Positions 32,900-44,782 of a DNA stretch of 64,000 nucleotides are shown here, in pieces. Below the pieces are notes generated by a model, which had not been told where the DNA came from, ran no database searches, and saw nothing but the letters and a program-made list of their open reading frames with translations. How positions within the stretch are numbered: the stretch's first letter is position 1; every line of letters starts with the position of its first letter. Position numbers and translations under genes: made by a program. The stretch comes from Chinchilla lanigera (Eukaryota > Chordata > Mammalia > Rodentia > Chinchillidae), in contig NW_004955405.1 in assembly GCF_000276665.1 (NCBI RefSeq), forward strand, positions 16,535,262-16,599,261, written 5' to 3'.

Positions 32900-34990
32900 T
32901 TGGATTAGAGAAATCTTGAAAACAGTTTAAAAACACAGGATGCTATGAGTAGAAAGGTTATTATCATGGTTAGCGAGCCCAGGAGAGGGAGAAGGAAAGG
33001 GGCCCATGATTCGAAGGTGTTATCCCACCATGACCACGATGAAGAAGTGTACCCGTAACCCAGCTGTTGGTATTTCTTGTCGATGTAGTTGTGAAGACTT
33101 TTTACCTTTTCCATGACAATTCCAGATTTATTTACAAGTAGCAGCATTACTCTCCTAGCATAGTACAGGTGCCTCCTTCTTTGGCTGTGAGAACATCTAG
33201 AGCTCAGTGGTTTTGGAGAGTGACTGCTGCAAGACTATTTATCTGATTTTGGAGTGAATGAACAGATGTTATTATGTCTGCTATTTGTTGGTGGAGCTCG
33301 AGAGAAAGCTGGTGGTAGAGATGAGTAGTTGTATCTATTCCCCTTGCCCTGAGGCCAGCTCCTAGGGCAGAGAGAACGCCTATGCCAACAAGGACAGGAA
33401 CATGGACAGCCCTTATTTTTCAAGTGAGATGTATGTCTTGGGGATAGTTGTGCCAAAAGGGAAAAGTCTTCACAACTACATCGATAACCCTATGGCTTCT
33501 TGAGTGTTTAATGTTAGGGCTGAGACAAGAAGGATCAGGGTGCAAGACCCTGTCCAGTGGGGAGGGAGACATGTAAACCCCTTTTTAGAAGCCTATAAAC
33601 CACACCTGAGGTGGACAGATGGCCTTGTCCTGATTGGGGGTGATAATATGAATGCAGTGGGGGATATTTTCCATCTGGTGAGAGGAGTTTTGAGACTATG
33701 AGAGCACACAGGTAACATTAGCTGGCCAGTGAGGAATGTAAATAGAGAGAGGGCGTACTATGGCTGGGTTCGGCAGGTAAGCTAGGTGGGAGGCATTCCA
33801 GTGTGTAGGAGCAACCATATATAGGTCTTGTCAGTATGGGACTCAGAGCCAACATTCAGTGAGGTTTAAGGAGTGTTAAAGAGTGTCATATGCATGTGAG
33901 AGGAGTTGGAGAATAGGGGGAGGATGATTTTTGTGTGAGTTGATATCAGGTTGTTAGGTAGAGGTCATTGAAGCATCAAGGATGGGGTGTGGGCTATTGG
34001 TTGAGCCTTTACAGTAAGAAAATTGCCTTGTGGCATCTTTCCCATGCTGTAGAAAAGACCTCAGGTTTTTCCCATGAGATATTGAGGGTGGGTTGCATTC
34101 CAGATGCTCCGTTCTATCTTTCCTCTACCTTTCCACCAGGCCAAGATGTGGGGAATCTGACTGTTTCCACACTTCCTCACTGGGGTAAATGCCTATGGTT
34201 TTGTAACCCCAGGTATTGAATAAAAGTGATAAAAATTGACACATTGTTGGAGAATCGTGGAGAGGTTGGGGGTCAGAACCAAACCATTGATCTGACGGCA
34301 GAGATCATATTTGCAATTTAGTACCCCTGTCCCAGGTCTGAATATAGGGCCTAAGCTGACAGTAGGGAATGACAAATCAAAGAGTGGGATCAGGTGACGG
34401 GGATAAAGTTGGTTGAGGCCTCCATCAGCTAAAGTAAGAGTAAAGGTGTAAGTGGAGGCTGGTGTTGGTGTCAGAGCCAGGTTGGAGAATGAGGGAAGTA
34501 GTAGGAATATGAAGGCCAGAAAATGAGGTATATTTGTGAGGTTTTAGGACAGGCAAAGAAGAGTGGAGAGTCCAAAGACTGTTACTCCATAGAAAAGTAA
34601 AAGCTATTTTTTGTGGAACTTGAAAGTCCTTTGGACAAACGGTCCAAAGTGCAGCAGTGAACGCAAGTCAGCAAGACAAAGCGTATCAGGTACCAGACAG
34701 GATAGCAATACATTGTTACCCTGGGAGTTTGTCTGAGTTTTTGGTGAGTCTGACACAAGTGGGAGACAGAAGGTGTGATGACCACTCTGGTGATGAGAGT
34801 TTGGGGTTGGCTGTAGTGGGGTTGTCAGGACACTGTTTAGGTTGAGTGATATGGAACCAGGACAGAAGGCCAGTGACCTTGATCGTTGAAGGTGTTGTGA
34901 GGACGAACAAGTGTGGTCTGCACCACTTGGGTTGTAATCCTGTGGGCTTAGAAGACTTTAGGTATATTAAGTCTCTAGAAGTTATAGGGG
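32900..34990 (-). pseudogene. Endogenous retroviral env remnant
   Basis: The transmembrane subunit is the clearest part. A minus-strand frame at 32905-33147 carries 'NKSGIVMEKVKSLHNYI' followed, about 25 residues later, by a hydrophobic membrane span 'PFLLPLLGSLTMIITFLLIA'. Just upstream, at about 33140-33300 in another frame, are a heptad region and a cysteine cluster of the CX6CC type, the class I gamma-type disulfide motif, interrupted by a stop. A hydrophobic fusion-peptide-like region lies near 33350-33410. The surface subunit (about 33500-34990) is unreadable beyond fragments. The frame is broken many times, so no envelope protein can be made. A 23-bp inverted repeat disturbs the subunit junction (33080-33102 and 33462-33484). 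Confidence 0.8.
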
Positions 34991-35042
34991 GCTTTGGCTG
35001 TATGGTGTTTATCGGCTGTGGAAGGCAGAGGTCAGCATGTTG

Positions 35043-36005
35043 TCACAGCAGGTATTGAAGGAAGGATAGGATTGGGATATAGTCAGTGAAGTGGGGGAAA
35101 TTGTTTGAGGTGGGAAAGTTGTGAAGCAGAAAAGGTCTACCACATATGAGCTCAAATGAACTTAGGAAAATGAGTGCCCTAGGAATTGCCCTGCGTTTAG
35201 AGCTACAGGAAAGAGTTGAGGCCAAGACAGGTGTAGCTCTAAGATTAGTTTTGTGAGGTGAGTTTTTAAAAATCCATTTTCCTTTTCTACTTTGCCTGAA
35301 GACTGTGTGTGATATGGTACATGTAAATGCCAAGTATTGTTGAGACTTGAAGAGACCTGTTGAGTGATTTGGGAGACAAGCACTGGACCATTGTCTGACT
35401 GGATAGTCTGAGACAGTCCATATCTGGGAATAATATCTTATATAAGAACCTTAGACACTACATCGGTGGTTTCCCAAGAAGTGGGGAAAGCCTCTATCCA
35501 TCCTGAGAAGGTACAGACAAAAGTGAGAAGATATCTATGTGTTTTGTGGTGAGGCATATGTGTGAAGTTTATCTGCTAGTCTTCGCCTGGAGTGTGTCCA
35601 CAAAATTGGTGGGTTGGGAAAGAAGGAGGTGGTAAATTTCCCTGAGGAAAGGTCTTGGTACAAAGTTGGCAGTTTTGAGTGATTTGGCAAGTGATGGTTT
35701 TTAGGGAGGGAAGTGTAGTGATGGGGGTTAGGAGTTTGTATAGAGCCTGGGTACCTACATGAAAGCAGTTGTGTAAGTAGGTGATAATGGTTAATGCTTT
35801 TTGGTCTGGGAGAAGAAGGTTTGGTCCTTGAAAGATCCATCCCTGTGTATTTTGGTGATAGGCAGGTTTGTGGATTAAATGCAACTGTTCTGGTGAGTAT
35901 TGGGCTGAGGACATGGCATTTGAGATGAGAGGAAGAAGGCACAAAGGGTATGGCTCTTGAGCAGCTATTTGGCCTGTGTGTCAGTAAAAATATTACCCCA
36001 AGCAA
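35043..36005 (-). pseudogene. Endogenous retroviral integrase remnant (3' pol)
   Basis: The N-terminal zinc-binding HHCC motif is visible in 35576-35944: His58 and His62 in 'HNCFHVGT', and Cys92 and Cys95 in 'NCQLC'. The catalytic core end is in 35162-35383, where 'PYHTQSSGKVEKENG' contains the conserved Glu of the D,D-35-E triad. The middle part is frameshifted (about 35400-35580). The chain is split over at least three frames. The enzyme would have inserted proviral DNA in the nucleus; this copy is dead. Confidence 0.88.
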
Positions 36006-36099
36006 TGGGATCTGATGTTGTTTGGTGTCCCCTGCAGTGTATGACTGCTATTCTGAGAGCTGTGCTGCCTCTAGAAGTTTGAAGATGAGAGGTACATTG

Positions 36100-36600
36100 G
36101 TGATGGGAGTACCTTGAGCAATGATGAACCCTCTTTCTTGCCAGATGGCAGCATGAGGGTGGAAGATACTAAATGTGTATTTTGAGTCTGTGTAAATGTT
36201 TATGATTTTGTTTTTGGCCAGTGTGAGGGCTCATGTGAGGGCTATAAGTTCTGCCTTTTGTGAAGATGTCCCAGGTGGCAGTAGGTCTGCCTCTATCACT
36301 GTTGATCCTTTGACTATGGCATATCCTGCCCTCTTTTTAATGTCTGTGTTGGTTGAGCTACCATCTATGAACCATGTGTCAGCAGCTGTGGGGAAAGGAG
36401 TGCTTGTAATGTGAGGGAAGGGAGTAGGGGTCATCTGTAAGACCTCAACATAATTATGTTGAGGGGTCTCATCAGAGAGGGGAAGTAAAGTGGCTGGGTT
36501 GAGGGGACTACTGGTGGAGATGTTAATGGAAGGGTCTTAGATGAGTGTTAGATGGACCTATCATAAGTGAGGAGTCATTAAGGTGGGGAGTGTCTTGTGG
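36100..36600 (-). pseudogene. Endogenous retroviral RNase H remnant
   Basis: A minus-strand frame at 36231-36434 holds 'WFIDGSS' with the first catalytic Asp and 'SSQKAELIAL' with the catalytic Glu of retroviral RNase H. It is separated from the reverse transcriptase by broken sequence (36435-36716). Confidence 0.85.
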
Positions 36601-36716
36601 GAGATGAGCTCATTGAGGTGATAAGGTAAGTGTATTGTGATTGATTGTCTTAAAGTGAACTTTTTTGCCTCCTGAGCTAAAGTGGCTGCTGCAGCAAGGG
36701 CTTGGAGTCAGGGGGC

Positions 36717-37454
36717 TCATTTGCATACTGTAAAGGAGCAAAGGAGGAGGTTTTCTATGTATTGGAGAAGAGTGCTGAGTTTTAGATTGAGAGCTGCAAG
36801 ATCATTAGCAAGGGCTTGGCGAAAAAAGTGAGGACTATCCCTTAATCCTTGAGGCAGCACTGTCCTTGTGAGCTGCGGGGATTGGAGGGTATCTGGGTCT
36901 GTCCATGTGAAAGCAAAGCGGTTCGTACAATCAGTGTGTAAGGGGATGGTGAAGGAGGCATCTTTGAGGTCTAAAACCATAGATTGAGTTGTGGATGGGA
37001 GAATATGAGAGAGCATGGTGTAAGGGTTTGGCACCACTGGGTGAATTGCTGTAACCACATTGTTGATGACCCTGAGATCTTGGACCAAATGATAGGATCC
37101 ATTAGGTTTGATTTCTAGGAGGATAGGTTTATTGTAAGGTGGATGTGTGGTTTTGAGGAAACCATTTGTTAAGAAGCTTTGGATTATGGGTTTGAGACCC
37201 CTTTGATGTTTGGGTGCTATAGGATATTGGGGAACACAAGGAAATGTTGACAGGTTTGTGAGGTGAATTAAAATAGGGGAAGTGTGGGTAGCATGGGTGG
37301 AACTGGAGGTGTTCCAGACTTTGGGGTCAACCAGGGAAGGAAGAAGGCTGGGATCTGTGTTGGCTTTATAGAGTGAATGAGCCTGAAGGATGAGAGCTGT
37401 GGGGAGGTAGAAAGTGAAAGAGAAGTTAAGCTTTTGGAGGAGATCTCTGCCCAT
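36717..37454 (-). pseudogene. Endogenous retroviral reverse transcriptase remnant
   Basis: This 245-residue open frame is the longest retroviral piece. It has the order expected of gammaretroviral polymerase: 'QYPIAPKHQRGLKPIIQSFL', 'VQDLRVINNVV', 'VLDLKDASFTIPL' with the first catalytic Asp, and 'TVLPQGLRDSPHFFRQAL'. The active-site YxDD box at 36750-36761 reads Tyr-Ile-Glu-Asn, so both Asp residues are replaced. The frame then ends shortly after. The upstream connection to protease is frameshifted near 37450-37550. Confidence 0.93.
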
Positions 37455-37544
37455 CAGAGGTGAAGGATAGTTTGGAACAACAAGGAAGTTATGGGTAAAA
37501 AGGAGTGCTTGAAGTCGACAGGGAATAGGTGTTGTCTGGAGGGG

Positions 37545-37840
37545 TTATGTAGGTTTGTTGTCAGTCCCCACAACAGATAGTAGAGATGGAGTGCAACAGC
37601 CTGAAAACTCAGGAAGAACACTATATGTGTCACCCGTGTCAACAAGAAAAGAGAATGTCTTACCTGAGATGTCTAGTGAGACTTGGGGCTCTGAGAAGGA
37701 TACTGTAACAGGAATCATGGACCCTGAGTGAGATCTGTGAGGGTAGGGAATTGGATGACTTAGTGCAGTTTCATCTCCAGTGACCCTTGAGATTGCAGAT
37801 GGGATGAGGTCCCAGCGGTGGCCATGGGTTGGGGCAGGCT
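37545..37840 (-). pseudogene. Endogenous retroviral protease remnant
   Basis: In the minus frame 37545-37937, 'FSFLVDTGDTYSVLPEF' contains the aspartic protease active-site triad Asp-Thr-Gly at 37632-37640. A substrate-flap region follows only in part. Protease sits between Gag nucleocapsid and reverse transcriptase, as in gammaretroviruses where pro-pol is made by readthrough or frameshift. Confidence 0.85.
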
Positions 37841-39338
37841 CATGCCCAGTGTCCTTCATTGTCACACTTGAAGCATTTTCCAGGAAGGGCTCCAGTGGTG
37901 CCACCTTGTCTTGGTTTACCTGTCTTAGGAAGCCCAAGTGCCACAGTCAAAAGGTCGTGTTTACGTCTAGTATGTGCTAGTTTGTCTAATTTTTGTTGGT
38001 GATATCTATTATTGTAGACATGAAAGGCCAAACTGAGGAGGTCTCCTTGTGGGGCTTGAGGGCTGAACTCAGATTTTTAAAATTTAGCTCGAATGTCAGA
38101 GGCTGACTGGGAGATGAAATGAGAATTGATAAGAGCAATCACCTCAGGGGATTGTGGGTCCACATTCATATACTTGGTTAGAGTATCCATAAGGATGATA
38201 AGAAATTCTGCTGGATTTTCATCAGCACATTGAGTCTGCTCAATGAGTCTATTATAATTAGTTTGTTTATGAAAAAATTTGTTAAGACCCACAATTATGC
38301 AGCCAATCATAATATTTATATGTTGTAGGCCACTGTCTCCCTGATAATCCCTGTTGGGGTCTGCATTGACACTGCAGCTGCCCTAGCAGGATGGTCAGGG
38401 TTAGGCTGATATCTACAGTTGACTTCTACTTGAGCCTCCTGATGCAGCTGAGCTTTTTGTTGGGGGGAGAGAGTAGAAGTAAGGATAATATAAGGATCCT
38501 TGTAGTGTGGATCATAGGAGTTAACCACAAATTGTAGCTCTTTAATATACGTATGAGGATTGGCAGAGAAGGAACCTAGTTTATAAGAAATCTGAGATAG
38601 GTCAGAAAGGGAAAAAGGAATGGGAACTCAAACCCGTTCCTTGGGACCAGCCTGTTCTTTGAGAGGGTACATAAGTTGAGACTGGGAAGGTGGTAGCTGA
38701 GTGTAAGATGGTGGCTTGCTAGAAGATGGTGGCAGACCACAAGATGGCAGGAGTGGGAGAAGTGATACTGAGTGTGATGAACCAGTGGAGAAAATGGCAA
38801 CAGAGGGGCAGAGGAGGAAGAGGTGGAGACAGCTGAAGGTGAGGAGAGAGTAGGGGATGATACAGGGACAATGAGCTGAGGAAACTGAGGGGGTTGCACA
38901 ACGGACTGAGGAGACTGAGGAAGTCAGACCTGTGGATATGGTGGAAATGGACATAAGCAGGAGGAACATCATCAAGAGGATCAGGAGGGGTGTCAGATAA
39001 AGGGTCTCATGATGTGGCATGGGCCAAACACATTTGGGCCACTCCACATGACTGGCGGAGAGAAGGACATGCCCTGAGAGTAATAAAGGCTTTTTCATAG
39101 GGGATTTACACCCATTTGCCATTGCAGTAGCAAAAGTCGTCTAGGTCGCTGAGGGTATTAGAGTCAAAAGTGCCCTCTTCAAGCCTGTGGCTGGTGTTGT
39201 TGAGTTTGTATGGAGGCCAGGCCGTCTGGCAGTAAAAGATTAGTCATTTTGGTTTTATGGTCACAGAGGGTTTAGATTCATTAGAAGACACCCAAATGGA
39301 GTGTGCTTTTTGTTTGCCCAGGAAGCAGTATTTCCCAT
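37823..39338 (-). pseudogene. Endogenous retroviral gag remnant
   Basis: The start is placed at the ATG at 39338-39336, which gives Met-Gly-Asn, a myristoylation-type N-terminus. This frame stops after about 25 codons and matrix continues in another frame with 'TAWPPYKL' (39202-39225), a motif recognisable from HERV-H-like Gag. A Pro/Ser-rich linker spans about 38580-38950. Capsid lies in 38077-38528, with the major homology region in 'QCADENPAEFLIILMDTLTK' and 'HFISQSASDIRAKF'. Nucleocapsid has one zinc knuckle, 'CFKCDNEGHWA', then a stop before the fourth ligand Cys. Several frameshifts prevent any full-length product. Confidence 0.9.
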
Positions 39339-39718
39339 TTTGTGACTGAATTAAAGGTGAGCCAAAGGCTAAAAGCCAAGTCACAACCCACTGGAGGATC
39401 GTCACCTTCATTGGGGTGTGAGCGAACAAGAGGTGCACAAATCTGTCCTCCTTGATCATCACTAACAGGGCAGAGGGGCATTCCAAAGAACATGAGAGAG
39501 TCCTGACATGGGCCCATGATTTACAAGAATTAGAGATTACGAGACAGGAACTCCCAGAGTGAGGAGGGGCTCATCTGTGAGAATGGGAGTAGATTGGTGT
39601 TGGATGAAGGCTAGCAATGGTAAAGGCAGGGACAACAGAAAAAGGAAAAGTTAGCTGGTTGGCAGAGAGGAGCTCAAACCAAGGTAGTAACCTCTGAGGA
39701 GCCACACACCCCAACTGT

Positions 39719-39736
39719 ATCCGAGTCACAGAACCA
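39719..39736 (-). promoter_or_regulatory. tRNA-His-type primer binding site
   Basis: On the minus strand the 18-mer tggttctgtgactcggat lies three bases after the 5' LTR. It matches the complement of the 3' end of tRNA-His (tggtgccgtgactcggat) at 16 of 18 positions. This is where minus-strand DNA synthesis was primed, and it is the naming feature of HERV-H-type proviruses. Confidence 0.85.
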
Positions 39737-39739
39737 AAA

Positions 39740-40086
39740 TGTAAGGTTTGGTGTGAGTGAAAGATGGAACAAAGGTAAAGAAATCCTTGATTGTTGGGCA
39801 CAGGAGGGCTGCTAAAGAGACACAAGGGCCCTCTGAGGAGAAGGCATAGAGTTAAAGAATATATTGGGCTCGGCTGAGGATGAGGTTTTTGGGGGTGGTC
39901 TAAGTGACATAACAAATGCTGATTGGGAAGGAAGGATCACACGTGTGTAAAATAAAATGAGAAATTGTGGTCAGGCTGAAGAAAGAAGAAGGCAGAAGTT
40001 AGTCTGGGAGGGATGCGTTATTGTTTTAGGCTCTGTGCCAAATCAGATGGCCGCCATGATAACTTGGCAAGGGTGGAAACCCATCA
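39740..40086 (-). repeat. 5' LTR of the endogenous retrovirus
   Basis: 347 bp, TG...CA, the partner of 32394-32731. On the minus strand the CCAAT/TATA-like 'cccaatatattc' is kept. It carries small insertions relative to the other LTR, for example in the 'gggcacaggag' stretch near 39796-39806. Confidence 0.93.
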
Positions 40087-40091
40087 GTGTT

Positions 40092-43000
40092 TAATACGAA
40101 ATCACAGAAGCAAGAAAAATATAGAGTGAGCCTAAATAAAATTGTAAGAGGAAAGTGTGATATATGCTGCCAGGAATTGTATTTGTTGCACAACACAAAG
40201 AAAGTAGAAAAGCAGACTCTCACATCCTTACTCTTTATTAATGCCCAATTAAAGTGTGGAACCATCCTTTTAAGAACATGTCACATTGATCTCTTGCCCA
40301 TTTTATCTCCTGAGAAATAAATAAAAGTAATGACTCTTCTGCTATATAGTATTTCTTTTTTACAAAGGCAGGTGCAAAACCAGAAATGTAGCCATTAATT
40401 CATTCAAATTAAATTATTCCCTTGTAAATGTTGTTTCTTATACTGAAAATGGTTAGTGCCATTATTGAATATCTTATGAAACCCTGCATCTTTGTTATTT
40501 GATTAATCTAATGGTAATGTTCATTAGGAACTTTGTGAAGTGTTAATGAAAGGTAAAATTATCTAGTATTAAGCTGCAAGTACATGTGCTATGACTTCTA
40601 ATTATGTAATAAACCCTCCGATTGTTCATTTTAATTTTCTAAAGCAAAGGTCACAAGAATATTTTCTTTGAATGAGTAAACACTAAAGAAATATTTTTAG
40701 CCACAAGGTTATACTAAATAATTGTAATACATTTATTCACTAGTTCAAAGAATCCAAGAAACTTTGGGAAATAACTTGTTTGATTATATTATGGGTATCT
40801 GAAAGAAAAAAGCTTGCATAGAATTGTTACATGTTTCATTACTATGTTGTAGAAGGAAATTCAACTTGATGAATTACAGAAGTAAATAAACTTTCCAGAA
40901 GTAAATTTATTCTAGATATTTTAAGATGTTTCCTTAATGTTGTAATACCACAGTGGATTAAATGGAATTGTGAATACCTCAGTAAACCATACTCAGTATT
41001 AGAAAAACAATTTAATAAATGACTATACAGATACTTGTAATTTAAATTTTCCTATTCTGTGTGGGTGTGCATGTGTTTGCATTATTTCCATCACTCAAAT
41101 TCCTCTCATCACAATTCAATTGAGATTGTATATCCTTTTTTAAAATTGATATTAGACTATCTTTGTGATCTCACTATTGTTTCAGTATTTCTGAAAATTG
41201 TTATATGGTAAATTTGTTTGCCTTCCAAAACATTAAATTAAAAATATGAAACAAAGGAACTAAAGCTTATCTACTACTTAGCTAAATGTTGCTGCAGAGA
41301 ACAGATGCTATAAAATGAACTTGATAAGTCTTCCACTCTCCCAAGCTCCACCCACTTCAGAGCCATTGATCTTCATTTAAGAGTATGTGTTGGGAAATTT
41401 CTGCACCTCACTATCTAAAGGGAAAGGAATACATGAAAATCTACATTGTGTATGAATTGGTTACCAGACTCTAATAAACTTTGTATGAAGAGTAAACCAG
41501 GATTCTATACTGTAATATTTATTCATAATTTATGCATTCATTTAACAATTATTTAGTATGTCCAGGTATCATAAATAAAACAATATTTATGGAGCATGGC
41601 TACTGAAAGTTTTCCCAGAAATCATTCCAGTATGTCCTTTTAGGATTAATTTGCATACAAAATAAATATTTTGAGTTATATTTATATGCAGAAAAATATA
41701 AGAAATTAGACTATAGAATTACTGTATATAGTAACAGGTTTGTACTTTTAGAGTTTCTTGTAAAAAATTTTAAGTATGTACATGTAGGAATTTATTGTGA
41801 TTGATAGAAAAAATATCACAATTATAGATTCCTAAAATTGGAAATAATTTATCTTACACTTTTGTTTTTCTCTGTCATGTAAATGTCTACACTTTGGGGG
41901 TTGGTTTTATTGAAATTCCCTTTGTATGAGTATGTGTCACTTGATGAATACTGAGTACATAGATAAAGATTCTGTGCAGAGTCTTGGAGATGCTTTAAAA
42001 TGGAAATAATGGAAATCAGAGATGTGTGGAATGCTGCAGCAGTATTGATCACACTGCCACATGAAGAGAAACAAACCAAATTACTGCTGCTACTCATCTT
42101 TTGATAATTATGGGCTGAGGTCAAGGTTAAGCTGGAAGGTGAATTACATTCAGAATATTATATGACATATAGATTTTCCAGAAAGAAAGGAGACTATGGA
42201 AGATTATGAACTCTGCTCAGCTATGTAGCAAGCATTTGTTTGACAAAGATTAAAAAGTCAGATGTACCCTCTTTGAAATGTAAAGAAGGTAAATGAAAAG
42301 TCATTATCAAAAAGATCAGTTTGTGATTAATCCACATCATTGATAAACATATGCCTGAACCTACATAAATTGACCAATTTTAAGACATATCAAATAATAC
42401 ACTGTGAAAAATGTTTCACCCACTTTATTCAGTAGCATTTGAAACACTGATTTATACATTTCTGAGCCTCACATTAAAATTCTAGTTTCCTGCTTTGAAG
42501 TTTCTTTAGTATTCTTTTATTTCATTTCTCAAGGATCTGAATTCTTCCTATGTGAACATCTCACATGCTCACAGAAAATTTTAAGAAATTAACCTTATAT
42601 GTGAAAATATTGAACTTAAAATATTTTTCTTTTGTTTTTTACAGATCAACATTCTGTCAAATTTTGATATTTCAGTCAATTTCTTTGCAAGAACATAAGA
42701 TAGAATCTATTGTCTCTGTGTTCTTATCAGCGACATTTAAAATGGAAACTTCATTAAGCAATAATGTAGGCTGTTTTAAAAAGTAAGAATCTCAACGAAT
42801 TTTTACTTTTACTTTTTAATTTTTACTTTATGAATTGTGGTCTTGGTCCACATCTCGCAATCACTGGATTTCATTCTCTTTTTTAATTTATCTTATTTTG
42901 TGTTTGAGTATCTTGTTTAGGATGGACTGCTTCAGAGCAGGGAGTATAGAAAGTTACCAGGATTACCAGCTTTGCTACTGCCAGTGTTCTGTATACAAAT

Positions 43001-44024
43001 AATTTCATTCTTAAAAAGAAAGAAAATGAAACAATACTGAATTCAGCAACGTTCAGTGGCCCCAGGGCCAGAGTAAGAAGTGGCCTCAAGGGCAGGGGCA
43101 ACGTTGCCTTTGGGTGCTGGCCTCAAAGGGATGGAGACTGATGGGAAACATTGCCTGGGGCAGAGAGTGGTGCATGATGTGAAGTTGACAGAGAACAAAG
43201 AAGACAGGAAGGAAAGACAGTGACTGCAGTGGAGCAGGATGGAGACACAGTAAGATGATAGCAGGTTTCTGGTCTGTAGATTAAAAAATAGATTATAAAT
43301 ATGGTACGTGAATAATCCTAAGTGTATGATTATTAAATCTTACTTTAGGATGAGATATCTAATGAATAACATAAAATTTTTAAAATATGTTTTACATGGC
43401 ACATAGTAATTAAATGTAGTTATTCAGTTCAGTGTGTATTTCAATGAGTGTATACAGTGTATAACAATTACAACAGAGTAACTGGCATATCTGTTCTTTC
43501 AGACATATATCATTTATTTGGAGACATTAAAATCCTCTCTATAATATCTTTAGAAAAAATTAATTTTGTCAACCCTATTTATTTGAGTGTTTTATACAAG
43601 AATAAAAGTTATTCCTCCAACCCTGCTAGACCCTTGCATCTGTTAAGCATTTCATCTCCACCCCTCCCTCCCCCATACTCTTGTCAGTGTCTTGTACCTG
43701 TATCATGAAAAGCCATTGATTTATGTTGCTCAAACTAGCATTTTTCAATAGAAACATATTACAAACACATACACATTTAAACTTTGTAATAGCTACATGC
43801 AGAAGTTATATAATTTATACAGTATTTTCAAAATCTTTCAATATGTGTTCAGACAGCACTTTATACACTTTAGCCCTAAATTTGAGAAGCATAATCCATC
43901 AGGACATATCTCAATTTAGAGTAAAAATATTTCAGAATACTCTATCTTCATGTAGGTTGTAACAATATTATTGGGCAAAGAATTTATAGATTTGTTTTTA
44001 ATAAAAAGTACTATTTCCTATTCT
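40092..44024. other. Long AT-rich unassigned stretch
   Basis: About 3.9 kb without a recognisable gene or confident young repeat. Short frames on both strands (for example 41849-42124 minus, 42565-42786 plus, 43448-43708 plus) lack domains. Some AT-rich parts may be decayed LINE sequence. Confidence 0.45.
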
Positions 44025-44405
44025 CTTTTTTTATTTTAAAGAAAAGAAAAATAAGCAATAAAAATAATGGTGAAATTTCAAAACAAGATTGTAGGAGAGT
44101 ACCAATGGTTAGTACATTGTATATTGTTGTATTCAAAGTAGTTGCTCAGATTGCAAGATATAGGCATGAAAATTGATCAACCAGCATAGGCATAAACCTT
44201 TCTTTCAATAAACTAATAGCAATTTGCAGTATAACTATCTTCACTATGGTGTAATATATATATTATATATATATAATCTTTTTCCCTTCCTTCTTTTCTC
44301 CTTTCCCTATACCAGTTTCTCTTTCCTTTTGAGCAGTACACATGGAAGTATACATAGTTTCTGATCACTTTTATATTTATATGTTGCTATTTATAGTGTT
44401 GGATT
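44025..44405 (-). mobile_element. Older L1 3' UTR fragment
   Basis: 'tttttttattttaaagaaaa', 'tgtaggagagtaccaatggt', 'tattgttgtattcaaagtag' and the following 'ttgatcaa' block line up with the 3' UTR of the L1 at 21265 in the same orientation, with clearly more divergence. An imperfect AT repeat interrupts it at 44255-44277. Confidence 0.7.
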
Positions 44406-44424
44406 CATTCCTGTACCAAAGGAT

Positions 44425-44782
44425 TGTGAGTTTGCTTTCTGCTACCATATTTCTAAAATAATCACTGTAGAAGGAGGAACGGTTTATTTTGGCTCACAAT
44501 TTCAGCCTGTGGTTGGCTCACTCCACTGATTTTTGGTTTGAGGCAATGCAGCACTCCATGCAAGGAGGGGTCATGGAGAAAATGCATATCTCATAGCCGC
44601 TAAGAGAAAGAGGGGAAAGGGTTGGAGTTCCAGTATCCCCTCGGAGGACACCCTTCTAATGAGCTGACTTCTTCTAGCCTCAATCCCTAGAGGTTCCTCT
44701 GTGGTCCAGCAGCCCCACAGGCTGTGACCCAAGTCTTTAAAACACAGGCTTTTAGAGGACATTCAAGATCTAAAGTATGGCA
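44425..44782 (-). mobile_element. Solo MaLR-type LTR
   Basis: It starts 'tgtgagtttgctttctgct' and has the family blocks 'gaaggaggaacggtttatttt' shortened here to its core 'ggtttattttggctcac', then 'gaggtcatgg'-like sequence and a right end 'taaagtatggca'. Flanking aggat (44420-44424) and aggac (44783-44787) match at 4 of 5 positions. The minus-strand frame at 44571-44762 is a translation of it. Confidence 0.75.

Larger units (their letters stand above)
32394..40086 (-). mobile_element. Gamma-like endogenous retrovirus, near complete but defective
   Basis: A 7.7-kb provirus on the minus strand with two LTRs (32394-32731 and 39740-40086), a primer binding site, gag, pro-pol and env remnants in canonical order, and a polypurine tract. 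Flanking pentamers gtatt (32389-32393) and gtgtt (40087-40091) match at 4 of 5 positions. The LTRs differ by roughly 10-15% by eye, so integration is old. The histidine-type primer site and the Gag N-terminus point to an HERV-H-like class I lineage. All genes carry frameshifts or stops and key catalytic residues are lost. Confidence 0.95.

Noticed and set aside
33504..36414. Plus-strand frames across the provirus
   Set aside because: They are shadows of minus-strand env and pol remnants, with no domains of their own.
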